From: Cerasicoccus frondis
Lineage (GTDB): Bacteria > Verrucomicrobiota > Verrucomicrobiia > Opitutales > Cerasicoccaceae
Direction: 5' to 3'
DNA: 64,000 nucleotides
Assembly: GCA_031296915.1 (NCBI GenBank)
Contig: JAVDPC010000013.1
Span: 62,001-126,000, forward strand
The notes under the pieces were generated by a model, which saw only the letters and a list, made by a program, of their open reading frames with translations, searched no databases and was not told the origin of the DNA. Each line of letters opens with the position of its first letter. Position 1 is the first letter of the stretch. This document shows positions 36,779 to 46,020 of the stretch, piece after piece. Position numbers and translations under genes: made by a program.

Positions 36779-39727
36779 CTAGTTAATCGTCGAAAAGTTA
36801 GCAAGCTGAACTGCCCCGGTAGTAGATCCATCACTTGGTGAGCTGACGCTCAACTTGAGCTGCTGAATTGGAAAATGAATCTTCCCATCGTTAGCGCCCC
36901 CCCAAGACTCAAATTTTCTGTCAGCAAGGATTTTGAAAGACTCCCATTGCCCTGTGCCCTTCGGCTTTATCCTGGCTTGTAGATTCTGCTTAGTGCTATC
37001 GACAAAGCGAACGGTGATAGACTGCTGAGTCGATGCGAGCACATCCATATTGAACTCATTAAATTGAGGAATGTCTGTAGTGGTAGTCGCAACCAAATTA
37101 CCCTTTGCGCCAGGTTGAAAGTCATAGGCAACAACACCAACATTATTTTCGAGCGAAATGCTGCCGTCGCCCTTGTTCTTCTTCAGCTTCCACTTCGCTC
37201 CTGGAGCGAATAGGTTCAAATCAGAGCCGCTAATAGCCGGCGCTGCAGCTACGGAAATTGGCGCTGAAGAAGCTGCCGAGGTTGTTGGCGCTGGCTGAGT
37301 GACTGGAGTCGCAGATGCTTGCGGCGTCGATCTACTGTCACTACCGGTAGTTGAAAAGCCCGCAAACTGAACAGCGCCAATAGTCGTCCCATCAGAAGGC
37401 GCATTAACACCCAATTGAATTTGTTGAATAGGAAAATGAATCTTTCCATCATTGGCCCCACCCCAAGACTCAAACTTCCTGTCGGCGAGTATCTTAAATG
37501 GCTCCCATTCTCCCGTCCCCTTCAATTTAATTCTGGCCTGTAGGGTTTGCCTCGTGCTGTCGATAAAACGAACTGTGATTGACTGCTGAGCCGAGGCAAT
37601 CGCATTCAGGTTGAACTCCGTAAACTCAGGAATGCTTGTATCAGTAATCGCTACTAGGTTGCCCTTTTTCCCCGACTGAAATTGATAGCTCACTACGCCA
37701 ACATTATCTTTCAGCACTATACTTCCAGTAGCGTTATTCTTTCTCAATTTCCACGAGGCTCCAGTCGCAAATAAATTCAGTTCTGAACCATGGCTCGCCG
37801 GCACAGTAGCAACCTGCACCGATTCCTGTGCTCCAGACGATCTAGCCGAGGCTTGTGTTCCGTCCGAGCCTTTATTGCCTGCTGCAGTGATTAAGTCGGC
37901 CAACTCGACTTTACCGGTTGCGCTTTGATCAGTCCGAACAATCCCAATTTTAATCTGCTTGATTGGGAAATGTATCGTACGATCATTAGCACCGCCCCAG
38001 CTTTCAAACTGCTTATCCAACGGAACAATGATTGGCTCCCAATCACCTGTGCCTTTGGTTTTTGTTTTATGCTGTAAGTTTTGTCCTGTGCTGTCGATGA
38101 AGCGAAAAGTGATCGGTTGGCGAATTGGAGTGCGTGCATTTAGATGGAGTGCACCAGCTTCAGCGGAAATATTCGTATCTACTTGGGCCATCAAATAGGC
38201 TGGCTTATTGGGGGTGGAATTCGTGAAGTCGTAGGTGACTATGCCAATTGGATTGTTTCCATCTTTCCCCAATGCGAAGCTGCCATCTCCGTTGTTTTGT
38301 TTCAGTTTCCATTCGTTACCAGAGGTGAAAAGGCCCAAGTCCTTACCTCCGACCTCTGCAGCAGAAGTAATCAGCTCACCGGTTTTCGGTTTTTGCATAC
38401 TGCCGGGAACCACGCTTGAACCGTTCGGCGCAACGCCATCGGGCAGCACAATGTATTGTGGAGCGCCAGTGACAGCGAGCTCCAAAGGGCTACCGCTGAC
38501 CGTCGATTGATTGCCGTAAAGATCAACCCGTGTGAAAGAACCGCTGGCGCCATCCAAAGTAATGGAATGGTCAAGTGTCTCGTCCGGAGAGCTTTGCGGC
38601 GGAGCCGACGTCCAGACAACAAGTTGACGCTCTCCTGCCTTGCTTTCCCAAAGCATCACGAAGTCACGTTCGTTATCTGAGGGAAGACGCTTAATGTATT
38701 TATATCCAGACAACTGCTCGTGCATGGCCTTAGCCGCATCCTCAACCGGCACTTTGAATCCCGGTTTAATGCCAAATTTATCACCGTCCCATTGATACCA
38801 TACAGTAGCTCTGATGCCATACATCTGATCCATCATGTATTGACGAACATAGTGCCAAGCCTGATACACGTGCGCCTTATCAGCCGAGCCGCCAGACCAC
38901 CCTTCACTTGGTATCTCGCCTCCTCCGATATGCTGTTTGATAGAGAAGCCACGCTCAGTATCAAACATCAGTAAATTAGGTTTTCCGTATTTTTGCAGCA
39001 GATCACGCGTGATTGTGTGTCCAACGGCAAACTCCTCAGGTGTCTTAACACCGTATGGATGCACCGACCACCCCTGAATCCCGCAGTCTAAAATGCCTTT
39101 CTGAAAGCAATACTCCGTCCACTCGTAGCTTGGTTGCCAATAGTTGGAAACGGACCCCGCAATCACAAATGCGTCAGGAACTTTCTTGTGAATTGTCTTT
39201 GTCGTTTCAATCACAAGCGCCGTGTACTCATCGGCATAAGGCTCGGAGTTATGCTTGCCATCTTTGCGCCAAAAACTCCGAACATTCGGCTCGTTCCAGA
39301 TTTCCCAAATTATAGGATAATCTTTAAAATGCTCTGCCGCAGCCGCAGAGAAGTTGGCGAAGCCCTTACGACCAGCTTCTGTCTGAATGCCACCCTTGCC
39401 ATCATCTTCGTAAAGTGGATTTCCTCCGAAGAGGGAAACGCAAATCCTCATTCCTTTGGCTTTTGCGTGATCAAATTCTTTTTGCCACGCAGAGAAGTCG
39501 TAAACACCTTTTTCAGTCTCCACTGCATTCCAATACATACCTCGACGAAAGCCTCTAAAACCAATGTCATAGACTTCGTCAATGGTCTCCGTAGAGAAAT
39601 TATGAGACTTCAACTGTATATAGACAGGATCCGGGAAGTATGGACCAGGCACAGCCTGAGTGGTGGCAAACAGCGGGGCTTGCAAGATGATCGAAAGAAC
39701 TCCAATCGCGAGGTTAGGGAATTTCAT
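36779..39727 (-). CDS. Secreted clan-A glycoside hydrolase with three tandem C-terminal modules
   Basis: 982 aa from ATG 39727 (MKFPNLAIGVLSIILQAPLFA, signal peptide). The catalytic domain (about 30-390) has IIWEIWNEPNVRSFW (acid/base Glu near 146) and NLLMFDTERGFS (nucleophile Glu near 257), typical of GH39/GH5-like clan A enzymes. Then come a beta-domain (about 390-455) and three related modules of about 150 residues starting near 462, 651 and 835, each beginning with LFxxGxxWKLxxNxxxGS and containing RFIDST-like, KGTGxWE and ESWGGANDxxIHFPI blocks. Ala/Thr/Pro-rich linkers join them, so the modules are probably repeated carbohydrate-binding domains of a family I do not recognise. It is the first gene of a four-gene minus-strand series with two sulfatases and another glycoside hydrolase. 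Confidence 0.78.
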   Translation of the reverse strand: MKFPNLAIGVLSIILQAPLFATTQAVPGPYFPDPVYIQLKSHNFSTETIDEVYDIGFRGFRRGMYWNAVETEKGVYDFSAWQKEFDHAKAKGMRICVSLFGGNPLYEDDGKGGIQTEAGRKGFANFSAAAAEHFKDYPIIWEIWNEPNVRSFWRKDGKHNSEPYADEYTALVIETTKTIHKKVPDAFVIAGSVSNYWQPSYEWTEYCFQKGILDCGIQGWSVHPYGVKTPEEFAVGHTITRDLLQKYGKPNLLMFDTERGFSIKQHIGGGEIPSEGWSGGSADKAHVYQAWHYVRQYMMDQMYGIRATVWYQWDGDKFGIKPGFKVPVEDAAKAMHEQLSGYKYIKRLPSDNERDFVMLWESKAGERQLVVWTSAPPQSSPDETLDHSITLDGASGSFTRVDLYGNQSTVSGSPLELAVTGAPQYIVLPDGVAPNGSSVVPGSMQKPKTGELITSAAEVGGKDLGLFTSGNEWKLKQNNGDGSFALGKDGNNPIGIVTYDFTNSTPNKPAYLMAQVDTNISAEAGALHLNARTPIRQPITFRFIDSTGQNLQHKTKTKGTGDWEPIIVPLDKQFESWGGANDRTIHFPIKQIKIGIVRTDQSATGKVELADLITAAGNKGSDGTQASARSSGAQESVQVATVPASHGSELNLFATGASWKLRKNNATGSIVLKDNVGVVSYQFQSGKKGNLVAITDTSIPEFTEFNLNAIASAQQSITVRFIDSTRQTLQARIKLKGTGEWEPFKILADRKFESWGGANDGKIHFPIQQIQLGVNAPSDGTTIGAVQFAGFSTTGSDSRSTPQASATPVTQPAPTTSAASSAPISVAAAPAISGSDLNLFAPGAKWKLKKNKGDGSISLENNVGVVAYDFQPGAKGNLVATTTTDIPQFNEFNMDVLASTQQSITVRFVDSTKQNLQARIKPKGTGQWESFKILADRKFESWGGANDGKIHFPIQQLKLSVSSPSDGSTTGAVQLANFSTIN
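36785..38342 (-). repeat. Three tandem copies of a ~150-residue protein module
   Basis: Within the glycoside hydrolase gene, the segments at about 37890-38342, 37360-37775 and 36785-37222 encode three copies of one module. Copies two and three (towards the C-terminus) are the most alike, including long shared stretches such as KFESWGGANDGKIHFPIQQ. This indicates a recent intragenic duplication. Confidence 0.8.
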
Positions 39728-39950
39728 GGTTTTCAAAAATACTAAAACAAGTCGTTCGATTAATAGAAAATGCAATTGTTTCAGCTTAGTCACTAGATTC
39801 GCAAATAAATCCAAGCTTAATAATAAGTTCGGTCATCCGGAGACATATTTGACATAGCGAGTGCCGGAACCGAGATTAATAGCTTCAGCAATTCTAAGCT
39901 CTTACCCTAGCCCCACAGGGATTACGCAGCCCAACCTCTAAAGATATAAT

Positions 39951-40943
39951 ATGACACGCGAAGAACTCGATGCCCTTGGTGAAGAAATCGCTACCGCCAG
40001 TAGTAGCCTATCCACCATTTTTGAAGAAATATCTATTGTTGTTGTTGGCCAACAGCATCTAATCAAAAGACTCTTGATCGGCCTTCTGTCCAACGGACAC
40101 GTACTGCTCGAAGGCGTCCCCGGCTTGGCCAAAACGACGACGATTAAGGCGCTCGCAGACTGTCTGCATGCACAGTTCAGTCGAATTCAATTCACACCGG
40201 ACCTATTACCATCGGACGTCGTTGGAACCATTATCTATAATCCAGACAAGAATGAGTACTTCGCCAAAAAAGGCCCAATTTTTGGCAACCTTCTTCTAGC
40301 GGACGAGATTAACCGCGCTCCAGCAAAAGTACAATCTGCGCTACTTGAAGCGATGCAAGAACGACAAGTAACGCTTGGAGATGAAACACATCGCTTGCCC
40401 GACCCATTCCTCGTATTGGCCACCCAAAATCCGGTTGAGCAAGAAGGGACTTACCCTCTGCCAGAAGCCCAACTCGACCGCTTCATGATGAAAGTAACAG
40501 TCGATTATGGAACTGCCGAGGAAGAACGACGCATACTGGATCTCATGATCAGCTCCCAGAAAAAAGCTGAATGCCAACCTGTGTTTGATTTGAATCAACT
40601 ACGCTACCTGCGCAACCTCGCAGACAGCGTCTATGTTGATGAGAACGTGCGAGATTATATTATTGGCCTGGTTATGGCTACACGTAAGGCAACTGACCTA
40701 GATCCTAAAATGGGAGCCTACATCCGCTGTGGTTCTTCGCCTCGAGCAACTATTAATCTCACTCACGCTTGCAAAGCCCATGCACTCATGGAAGGGCGTT
40801 CTTATGCCACGCCCTACGACGTCAAAGCAGTAGCCCCTGAGATTTTAGGACATCGAATTCTCCGAACCTACGAGGCCGAAGCCGATGAAGTCTCCTGCGC
40901 CCATATCGTTCAATGGGTTCTCGATACGGTTGTGGTGCCATGA
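39951..40943 (+). CDS. MoxR-family AAA+ ATPase
   Basis: 330 aa with Walker A (GVPGLAKTT, Lys61), Walker B (LLLADEIN, Asp118-Glu119), sensor 1 in LATQNPVEQEGTYPLPEAQL and the MoxR hallmark DRFMMKV. MoxR ATPases act as chaperones that assemble or activate metal- or VWA-containing protein complexes. It is the first gene of a five-gene operon with a DUF58 protein, a small membrane protein and two VWA proteins, the standard Bat/MoxR arrangement. The stop codon overlaps the next start (ATGA). The 223 bp upstream, towards a divergent glycoside hydrolase gene, show no clear promoter. The start ATG 39951 is well placed. Confidence 0.93.
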   Translation: MTREELDALGEEIATASSSLSTIFEEISIVVVGQQHLIKRLLIGLLSNGHVLLEGVPGLAKTTTIKALADCLHAQFSRIQFTPDLLPSDVVGTIIYNPDKNEYFAKKGPIFGNLLLADEINRAPAKVQSALLEAMQERQVTLGDETHRLPDPFLVLATQNPVEQEGTYPLPEAQLDRFMMKVTVDYGTAEEERRILDLMISSQKKAECQPVFDLNQLRYLRNLADSVYVDENVRDYIIGLVMATRKATDLDPKMGAYIRCGSSPRATINLTHACKAHALMEGRSYATPYDVKAVAPEILGHRILRTYEAEADEVSCAHIVQWVLDTVVVP

Positions 40944-41821
40944 TTTTATCGAAAGATCAGCTTTCCAAGCTACGACGCCTGGAGCTAAAAACGCGTAAGC
41001 TTGCCGTGGAAATTTTATCAGGCTCCTATCATTCCGCATACAAAGGCCGTGGATTGGATTTCGAAGAAGTGCGCGCCTATCAACACGGTGACGATGTTCG
41101 CACAATTGATTGGAACGTAACGGCTCGAACACGCACGCCGCATGTGCGCCGCTTTCGCGAAGAGCGTGAACATGCATTTGTAATCATGGTGGATATTAGC
41201 GCATCCGGCCTCCTCGGCTCTGGTGAGCGAAATAAACGCGAACTTGCTGCGGAAATCGCATCTACACTGGCCTTCAGCGCTCTTAGCAATAACGACCGCG
41301 TTGCCCTGATTCTCTTTTCAGATCAAGTTGAAAAGTTTATTCCGTTAGGCAAAGGCCAGGCTCACGTCTTCAGGATCATCAAAGAAATCCTTTACACCGA
41401 ACCTCAAAGCCCTCGCACCAATATCGCAGAGGCTCTCAGTTTCCTCAATAATGTCTTTCCCCGACGCTCGGTAACAATGCTTATTTCCGACTTTTTGGAT
41501 AACTCCTATGAGCGACCTTTGAAAACAACGACTCGTCGCCACGATCTGCTAGCCATCCATATTTACGACCCACACGAACGCGAACTGCCTAACGTTGGGT
41601 GGATCTGTCTACGTGACTCTGAAACAGGCGCTGTGGTTGAAGTAAATACTTCGGACCCAATAGTTCGCAGTCGATTTGCTCGGCAGACTGCCGAAAGCTG
41701 GGAGCGAGTTCACACCCTCCTTCGTCGCACCAAGACTGATTACATCGAAGTTTCAACAACAGCGAACTTCCACATGCAGCTCCGACAATTCTTTGACCGA
41801 CGCGCTGCCCACTCCAGATAA
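40940..41821 (+). CDS. DUF58 domain protein
   Basis: About 293 aa from ATG 40940, which overlaps the MoxR stop codon in an ATGA junction; a longer in-frame start at 40913 would overlap MoxR more and lacks conserved sequence. It has the DUF58 core (GRGLDFEEVRAYQHGDDVRT, IDWNVTARTRTPHVRRFREE) followed by a VWA-like fold (FVIMVDISASGLLGSG). Proteins of this type pair with MoxR ATPases. The exact role is unknown; a part in assembling or controlling the VWA partners encoded downstream is likely. The next gene begins directly after the stop codon. Confidence 0.9.
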   Translation: MILSKDQLSKLRRLELKTRKLAVEILSGSYHSAYKGRGLDFEEVRAYQHGDDVRTIDWNVTARTRTPHVRRFREEREHAFVIMVDISASGLLGSGERNKRELAAEIASTLAFSALSNNDRVALILFSDQVEKFIPLGKGQAHVFRIIKEILYTEPQSPRTNIAEALSFLNNVFPRRSVTMLISDFLDNSYERPLKTTTRRHDLLAIHIYDPHERELPNVGWICLRDSETGAVVEVNTSDPIVRSRFARQTAESWERVHTLLRRTKTDYIEVSTTANFHMQLRQFFDRRAAHSR

Positions 41822-42322
41822 ATGAACGCCCCTCTCGAAATCATTGAAGACTACACGCTGGTCGATCCTCCCGGCATTTTTAGTAACCCCTTTGTATGGC
41901 TGGGAATATTCATTGGAGCGATCGTGATCGGGTTCGTTGCATACAAATTGATGCGTTACCGACAAGCCACCTTAAGCGCACCGCCACCACCAGAAAAGAG
42001 CGCAAGACAAGATCTTCAACTATTGGCCAGCGACATCGACCTACTCAGCGCACGTGAATTCGCATTGAAAATCTCGTTGATTCTACGCGTCTACATCGAA
42101 CGACGATTTGACCTCAATGCACCCAAATTTTCGACCGAAGAGTTTCTCTATCATGCAGCACATTCACCGCTGCTTCCTGAAGAGCAGCATGACTGGACAA
42201 ACAAATTTTTACTGCGCTGCGATCAGACCAAGTACGCCTTGGCCGATATGGAGCGACAAACGAAACATGAGCTCTTCGATGCGGTTCAGTCCTTTGTTAA
42301 AAATACAACTCCCCCTCACTAA
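41822..42322 (+). CDS. Small membrane protein of the MoxR/Bat operon (DUF4381-like)
   Basis: 166 aa with one transmembrane helix (about 25-45, FVWLGIFIGAIVIGFVAYKLM) and a soluble helical domain containing LSAREFALKISLILRVYIER and KFSTEEFLYHA. This matches the general layout of the small DUF4381-type proteins in Bat operons. Its ATG begins directly after the upstream stop codon and its own stop overlaps the next start (TAATG). It probably anchors the complex in the inner membrane. Confidence 0.8.
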   Translation: MNAPLEIIEDYTLVDPPGIFSNPFVWLGIFIGAIVIGFVAYKLMRYRQATLSAPPPPEKSARQDLQLLASDIDLLSAREFALKISLILRVYIERRFDLNAPKFSTEEFLYHAAHSPLLPEEQHDWTNKFLLRCDQTKYALADMERQTKHELFDAVQSFVKNTTPPH

Positions 42323-43284
42323 TGACGCCCATCTTAACCATGTTCAGTTTCGGGCAACCTTGGTGGCTATTGCTACTGTTGCTACTTCCACCACTTGTCT
42401 GGTTACTGCAAGGAAAGGGCAAGCCACCTTCGGTAGGCTACTCATCAACTGAGCTACTAAGGAAAAGTAGCCGAACCGCTCGTCTAGGCCCACGTGGCTG
42501 GCTTTGGTTCATACGCTTAGCGATACTCTGCTTCGCAATCATCGCCTTGGCTCGGCCACGGCTTGAAAACAGTGAAACCAAAGACCAACGCTATGGCATA
42601 GACGTTGTTTTAGTGTGCGATATCTCAAACTCAATGCGCTTACCAAGTTTCGAGAAAAACGGGAAAAAGCTCACCCGAACAGAAGCATTGATTGACGCCG
42701 TGGATGCATTTGTTGAAGAGCGTCCGAAAGACCGAACGGGATTGGTCGGGTTTGCAGCGCATGTTTACCGGCTAACCCCGTTAACAACCGACGCCAGTTG
42801 GCTTCCCGAAGTGCTACGACAGATAGAAAATCAAGGCGGAACAGCCATCGGAGAGGGCATGCTGGAGGGGATCCGCATGCTCAACGAAAGCAAAGATGCA
42901 GAATCTCGCGTAATGATAGTCGTTTCAGATGGCTATAACACATTGGGCATCGATCCCGTTGAAGCCGCTGAACTTGCCCGAGAAGAAGGCATCCGCGTGC
43001 ATTCGATCCGCATTACCGATTTCCAAAATGTTGCCGGCTCGAGTGTTGGACAAGGCACTCTTGAAAAAGTTGCGCGCACCGCTGGCGGGATATCCGCTTC
43101 CGCAACGAGCGCCCAAGGATTAATCGATATCTATAAGCAAATAGATCGCCTGGAAAAAGGTAAGATCGAAACCAAGAAAACACGCCTATTTGACGAGATT
43201 TATAGCTGGCCACTGACAATCGCCAGTTTGCTGGGACTGTTTGAACTCATCGCTATGTCAACCTTCTGGATTAGATTACCATGA
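42322..43284 (+). CDS. VWA-domain membrane protein (BatA-like)
   Basis: 320 aa with two N-terminal transmembrane helices (about 13-30 and 59-78), a von Willebrand factor A domain with an intact MIDAS (Asp100-x-Ser102-x-Ser104 in VCDISNSM, later GTAIGEG and IVVSDGYN), and a C-terminal helix (about 295-315). This is the BatA layout: the VWA domain faces the periplasm and binds a metal ion and a partner. It overlaps both neighbours by a few bases, implying translational coupling and roughly equal amounts of protein. Bat proteins have been linked to aerotolerance and stress resistance in Bacteroides and Leptospira; the function here is unproven. Confidence 0.9.
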   Translation: MTPILTMFSFGQPWWLLLLLLLPPLVWLLQGKGKPPSVGYSSTELLRKSSRTARLGPRGWLWFIRLAILCFAIIALARPRLENSETKDQRYGIDVVLVCDISNSMRLPSFEKNGKKLTRTEALIDAVDAFVEERPKDRTGLVGFAAHVYRLTPLTTDASWLPEVLRQIENQGGTAIGEGMLEGIRMLNESKDAESRVMIVVSDGYNTLGIDPVEAAELAREEGIRVHSIRITDFQNVAGSSVGQGTLEKVARTAGGISASATSAQGLIDIYKQIDRLEKGKIETKKTRLFDEIYSWPLTIASLLGLFELIAMSTFWIRLP

Positions 43285-45875
43285 TCATTGCTCAACCATA
43301 CTTCCTCTGGACGCTCCCTCCCCTACTCTTAAGCGGAATAATATTCTATCTATGGTCACGACGCGTACGAAAGAGGCGGCTTAGCCTGTTCACCACTTTT
43401 GCTCAAACAAAGGAACTGCTGCGTTCGCCTCAGGAAAAGCTCAGAATCGCCAGCTATTGCTTGATTCTCCTTGGGCTGGCTTTCTTTGCACTGGCTCTTG
43501 CCCGTCCACTTAGCGATCCCAAACAAAGCGAAGCCAAACGCGAAGGCTTGGATATACTTATCGCGGTAGATGTATCCAAAAGTATGCTAGCGAACGACAC
43601 GTCTCCCCGTCGTTTGGAGCAAGCTAAAGCAGTACTGAAAAACTGGCTCAAACATGCGGGTAATGATCGTATTGGCCTGATTGCATTTGCCGGGGAGTCC
43701 TTCCTTCAACTGCCATTGACCAGTGATCGAGTAACCACAAATACATTTCTAGATTCTTTACGCCCAACAGGAAAAGGCGGCAGTGACTTGGAAAAGCCAA
43801 TACGCACCGCGATCAATGTCTTTAACCGAAGTGAAAGCAAAAACCGTGTGCTCTTGCTCGTCAGTGATGGAGAAGACAATTCCGAGAATCCTGTCCTTGC
43901 TACGGTAGATGAAGCGAACCGTGAACATAACATACGCATCTATACACTTGGCGCAGGCACTCCAGCCGGTGGCCAAGTGCCTAATTTCACTCCTGGGGGC
44001 AAGGTTAGCGGACGCATTAAAAATGCATACGGGCTTCCTGTTATCTCGAAACTCGATGCACATCAACTAAGCATGATCGCACAAGCCGGAAAAGGCGCTT
44101 ACTATCCTATCCAGAGCGAGTCGGATCAACTGGATGAGCTAAGAATAGCGTTATCTACTTTACCCCGCGAAACGCGCATAGTCGAAGCAACAGATTATCA
44201 GGAATGGTTCTTTATTCCGCTACTTTTTGGCATGCTCTGTCTAGTTGCTGAACGGTTTCTGTTTAGACTTCATATGCCGATCCCCGCCAGTGCTCCGGGT
44301 CTGGTAATATTAGCCCTAGGCTTTTTCATCGCTTTGCCAAATCAGCTATCTGCGGAGTCAAACCCAAAGCTAGACTTCGACTCACAGAACAAACTCATAA
44401 AGCAAGGGCGTGTAGAACAGGCCCTTGCTGAGTTGGAGGCAATGCTCGACGAATATCCAGAAAATCCATACCTACTTTACAATATTGGCGTGACCGCAGC
44501 TTTAGCAAAAGAATACGAACTATCCGTAGCTACATTTGAAGCACTGATTTCGCTCCCTGATGACATCATGCGGCCTCAAGCCCTTTACCAACTAGGCAAT
44601 GTTCGATCCAGATTGGGTGAAGAGCTGCTAAAACAGGGCGATCAACTAAAAGCAATCAGTCAGTTTGAAATGGCGTTGTCTTGCTATGAAGCCCCTGGCG
44701 CAGCAGGAAAGGGTTTAGGTCGTAACGGCTACATCATAGCCGAAGCCTACTTGGAAACCGTAGAAGACTTTGCATCGGATTCCCTGGAAAAGGCAGACAG
44801 CGCTGATTCAACCAAACAGCAAATACGAATTCTGCAAAAAGCATTATCGGTTATGGGAGCTGCAATGTCACGCGCTGACAAACGCGAATCGACTAAAGCC
44901 CTGAACGAGAAGATTCGATACGATCTCACCGGAGTGCAAATTGCTGCAGGGGAGGAAAAACTAAGTGAAGCTCTTGGATATGCACAAAAGGATTTCAAGA
45001 AGGCATATGCGTACGCAATGGATGCCGTTTCGCTGGCAAGCGAGGCGGTCTCACTTTCACCTCAGGATGCCCGCGCTCAAGAATTCGCAGCAAAGGCGCG
45101 CTCAACAGCTTCTCGCTTGATCACTGAGCAGATGAAGGAGGTACTTCCCGAAACTCAACTGAACGATAAAGTCTATGAAAGAATAAGTGAGTTAAATCGA
45201 ATAAAAGATAATTTGGAAGAGGCCTTGTCACTATCACCTGAGAATCAAGAAGCTGCATCCCTACTTCGAGAAACAATGCAAAGCATCGCCCAGGCAGCTA
45301 TCGAGATCGGCGATAAAAATGCTGAATCTGCCAGTAAAGTCAAAAAAGTTGAAAAGCAAGTGGCTCTACTGAGTAACGCGATGGATCAATACGAGAAAGC
45401 ACTCGATGCCGACCCTGGTAATTCTGATGCACAATCACGGATAGACGAGACGGCTCCCAAACTAGCAGAGACTCTCCCGAAAATGGCTCAATCTGAGATC
45501 GATAAAGCAACTGATAAACTAAATGGCGAGAAGCCATCTCTGAGCGACCTAGAGGATGCGCGTAAGCACATGGAAAAAGCAGACCAAGCCATCAATAAGG
45601 CGGAAGCAATGGGCAATGCCCCAAGCAAAATGGCAGACTTAAAAAGACAATCTGAAGAACTTAACAAAGAGCTATCCAAGCAGATGGCAAAAGTTGAAGG
45701 TGAAGCTAAAAAGCCTGATCAGGGTGGAACTCCTGGTGAGGATAAGCCTGCTCAAGAAGATCAACCAGGCAACCCCCAGGAAGGAGAACAGTCGACTAGC
45801 ACTGTTTTAGGATTTGCCGATATCCGAACTTCTAACCACGGATCGGATGCTGCAGAAGTGGATCAGGACTGGTAA
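43281..45875 (+). CDS. VWA-TPR fusion protein (BatB-BatC-like)
   Basis: 864 aa. N-terminal part like BatB: transmembrane helices at about 5-26 and 56-76, VWA MIDAS Asp97-x-Ser99-x-Ser101 (DVSKSM), GGSDLEKPI and LLVSDGEDNSEN, then helices near 310-330 and 335-357. From about residue 365 it continues as a long alpha-helical TPR region (LIKQGRVEQALAELEAMLDE, YPENPYLLYNIGVTAAL), then coiled-coil-like helices and a Gly/Pro/Glu-rich tail. In many bacteria the TPR part is a separate protein, BatC, so this looks like a BatB-BatC fusion. The start overlaps the previous stop codon. It probably forms a periplasmic scaffold with the BatA-like protein. Confidence 0.88.
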   Translation: MIIAQPYFLWTLPPLLLSGIIFYLWSRRVRKRRLSLFTTFAQTKELLRSPQEKLRIASYCLILLGLAFFALALARPLSDPKQSEAKREGLDILIAVDVSKSMLANDTSPRRLEQAKAVLKNWLKHAGNDRIGLIAFAGESFLQLPLTSDRVTTNTFLDSLRPTGKGGSDLEKPIRTAINVFNRSESKNRVLLLVSDGEDNSENPVLATVDEANREHNIRIYTLGAGTPAGGQVPNFTPGGKVSGRIKNAYGLPVISKLDAHQLSMIAQAGKGAYYPIQSESDQLDELRIALSTLPRETRIVEATDYQEWFFIPLLFGMLCLVAERFLFRLHMPIPASAPGLVILALGFFIALPNQLSAESNPKLDFDSQNKLIKQGRVEQALAELEAMLDEYPENPYLLYNIGVTAALAKEYELSVATFEALISLPDDIMRPQALYQLGNVRSRLGEELLKQGDQLKAISQFEMALSCYEAPGAAGKGLGRNGYIIAEAYLETVEDFASDSLEKADSADSTKQQIRILQKALSVMGAAMSRADKRESTKALNEKIRYDLTGVQIAAGEEKLSEALGYAQKDFKKAYAYAMDAVSLASEAVSLSPQDARAQEFAAKARSTASRLITEQMKEVLPETQLNDKVYERISELNRIKDNLEEALSLSPENQEAASLLRETMQSIAQAAIEIGDKNAESASKVKKVEKQVALLSNAMDQYEKALDADPGNSDAQSRIDETAPKLAETLPKMAQSEIDKATDKLNGEKPSLSDLEDARKHMEKADQAINKAEAMGNAPSKMADLKRQSEELNKELSKQMAKVEGEAKKPDQGGTPGEDKPAQEDQPGNPQEGEQSTSTVLGFADIRTSNHGSDAAEVDQDW

Positions 45876-46020
45876 TCACATGCACATCTTAGAGCACTCT
45901 CACTTTAAATTGTCCACTCAGGTGGAGAGGGAATTGAAAGCAGCGCAAGGCGTAGCCGATTGAGCTCGCTTCTGAGCAAAAAACTTTCGGAGGAGCGAGG
46001 CGAAACGGATATCGGTCTTG

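Noticed and set aside
45876..46020. Possible terminator or small ORF between the VWA-TPR gene and the converging sulfatase
   Set aside because: Only short 4-6 bp complementarities and no suitable T-run on either strand.
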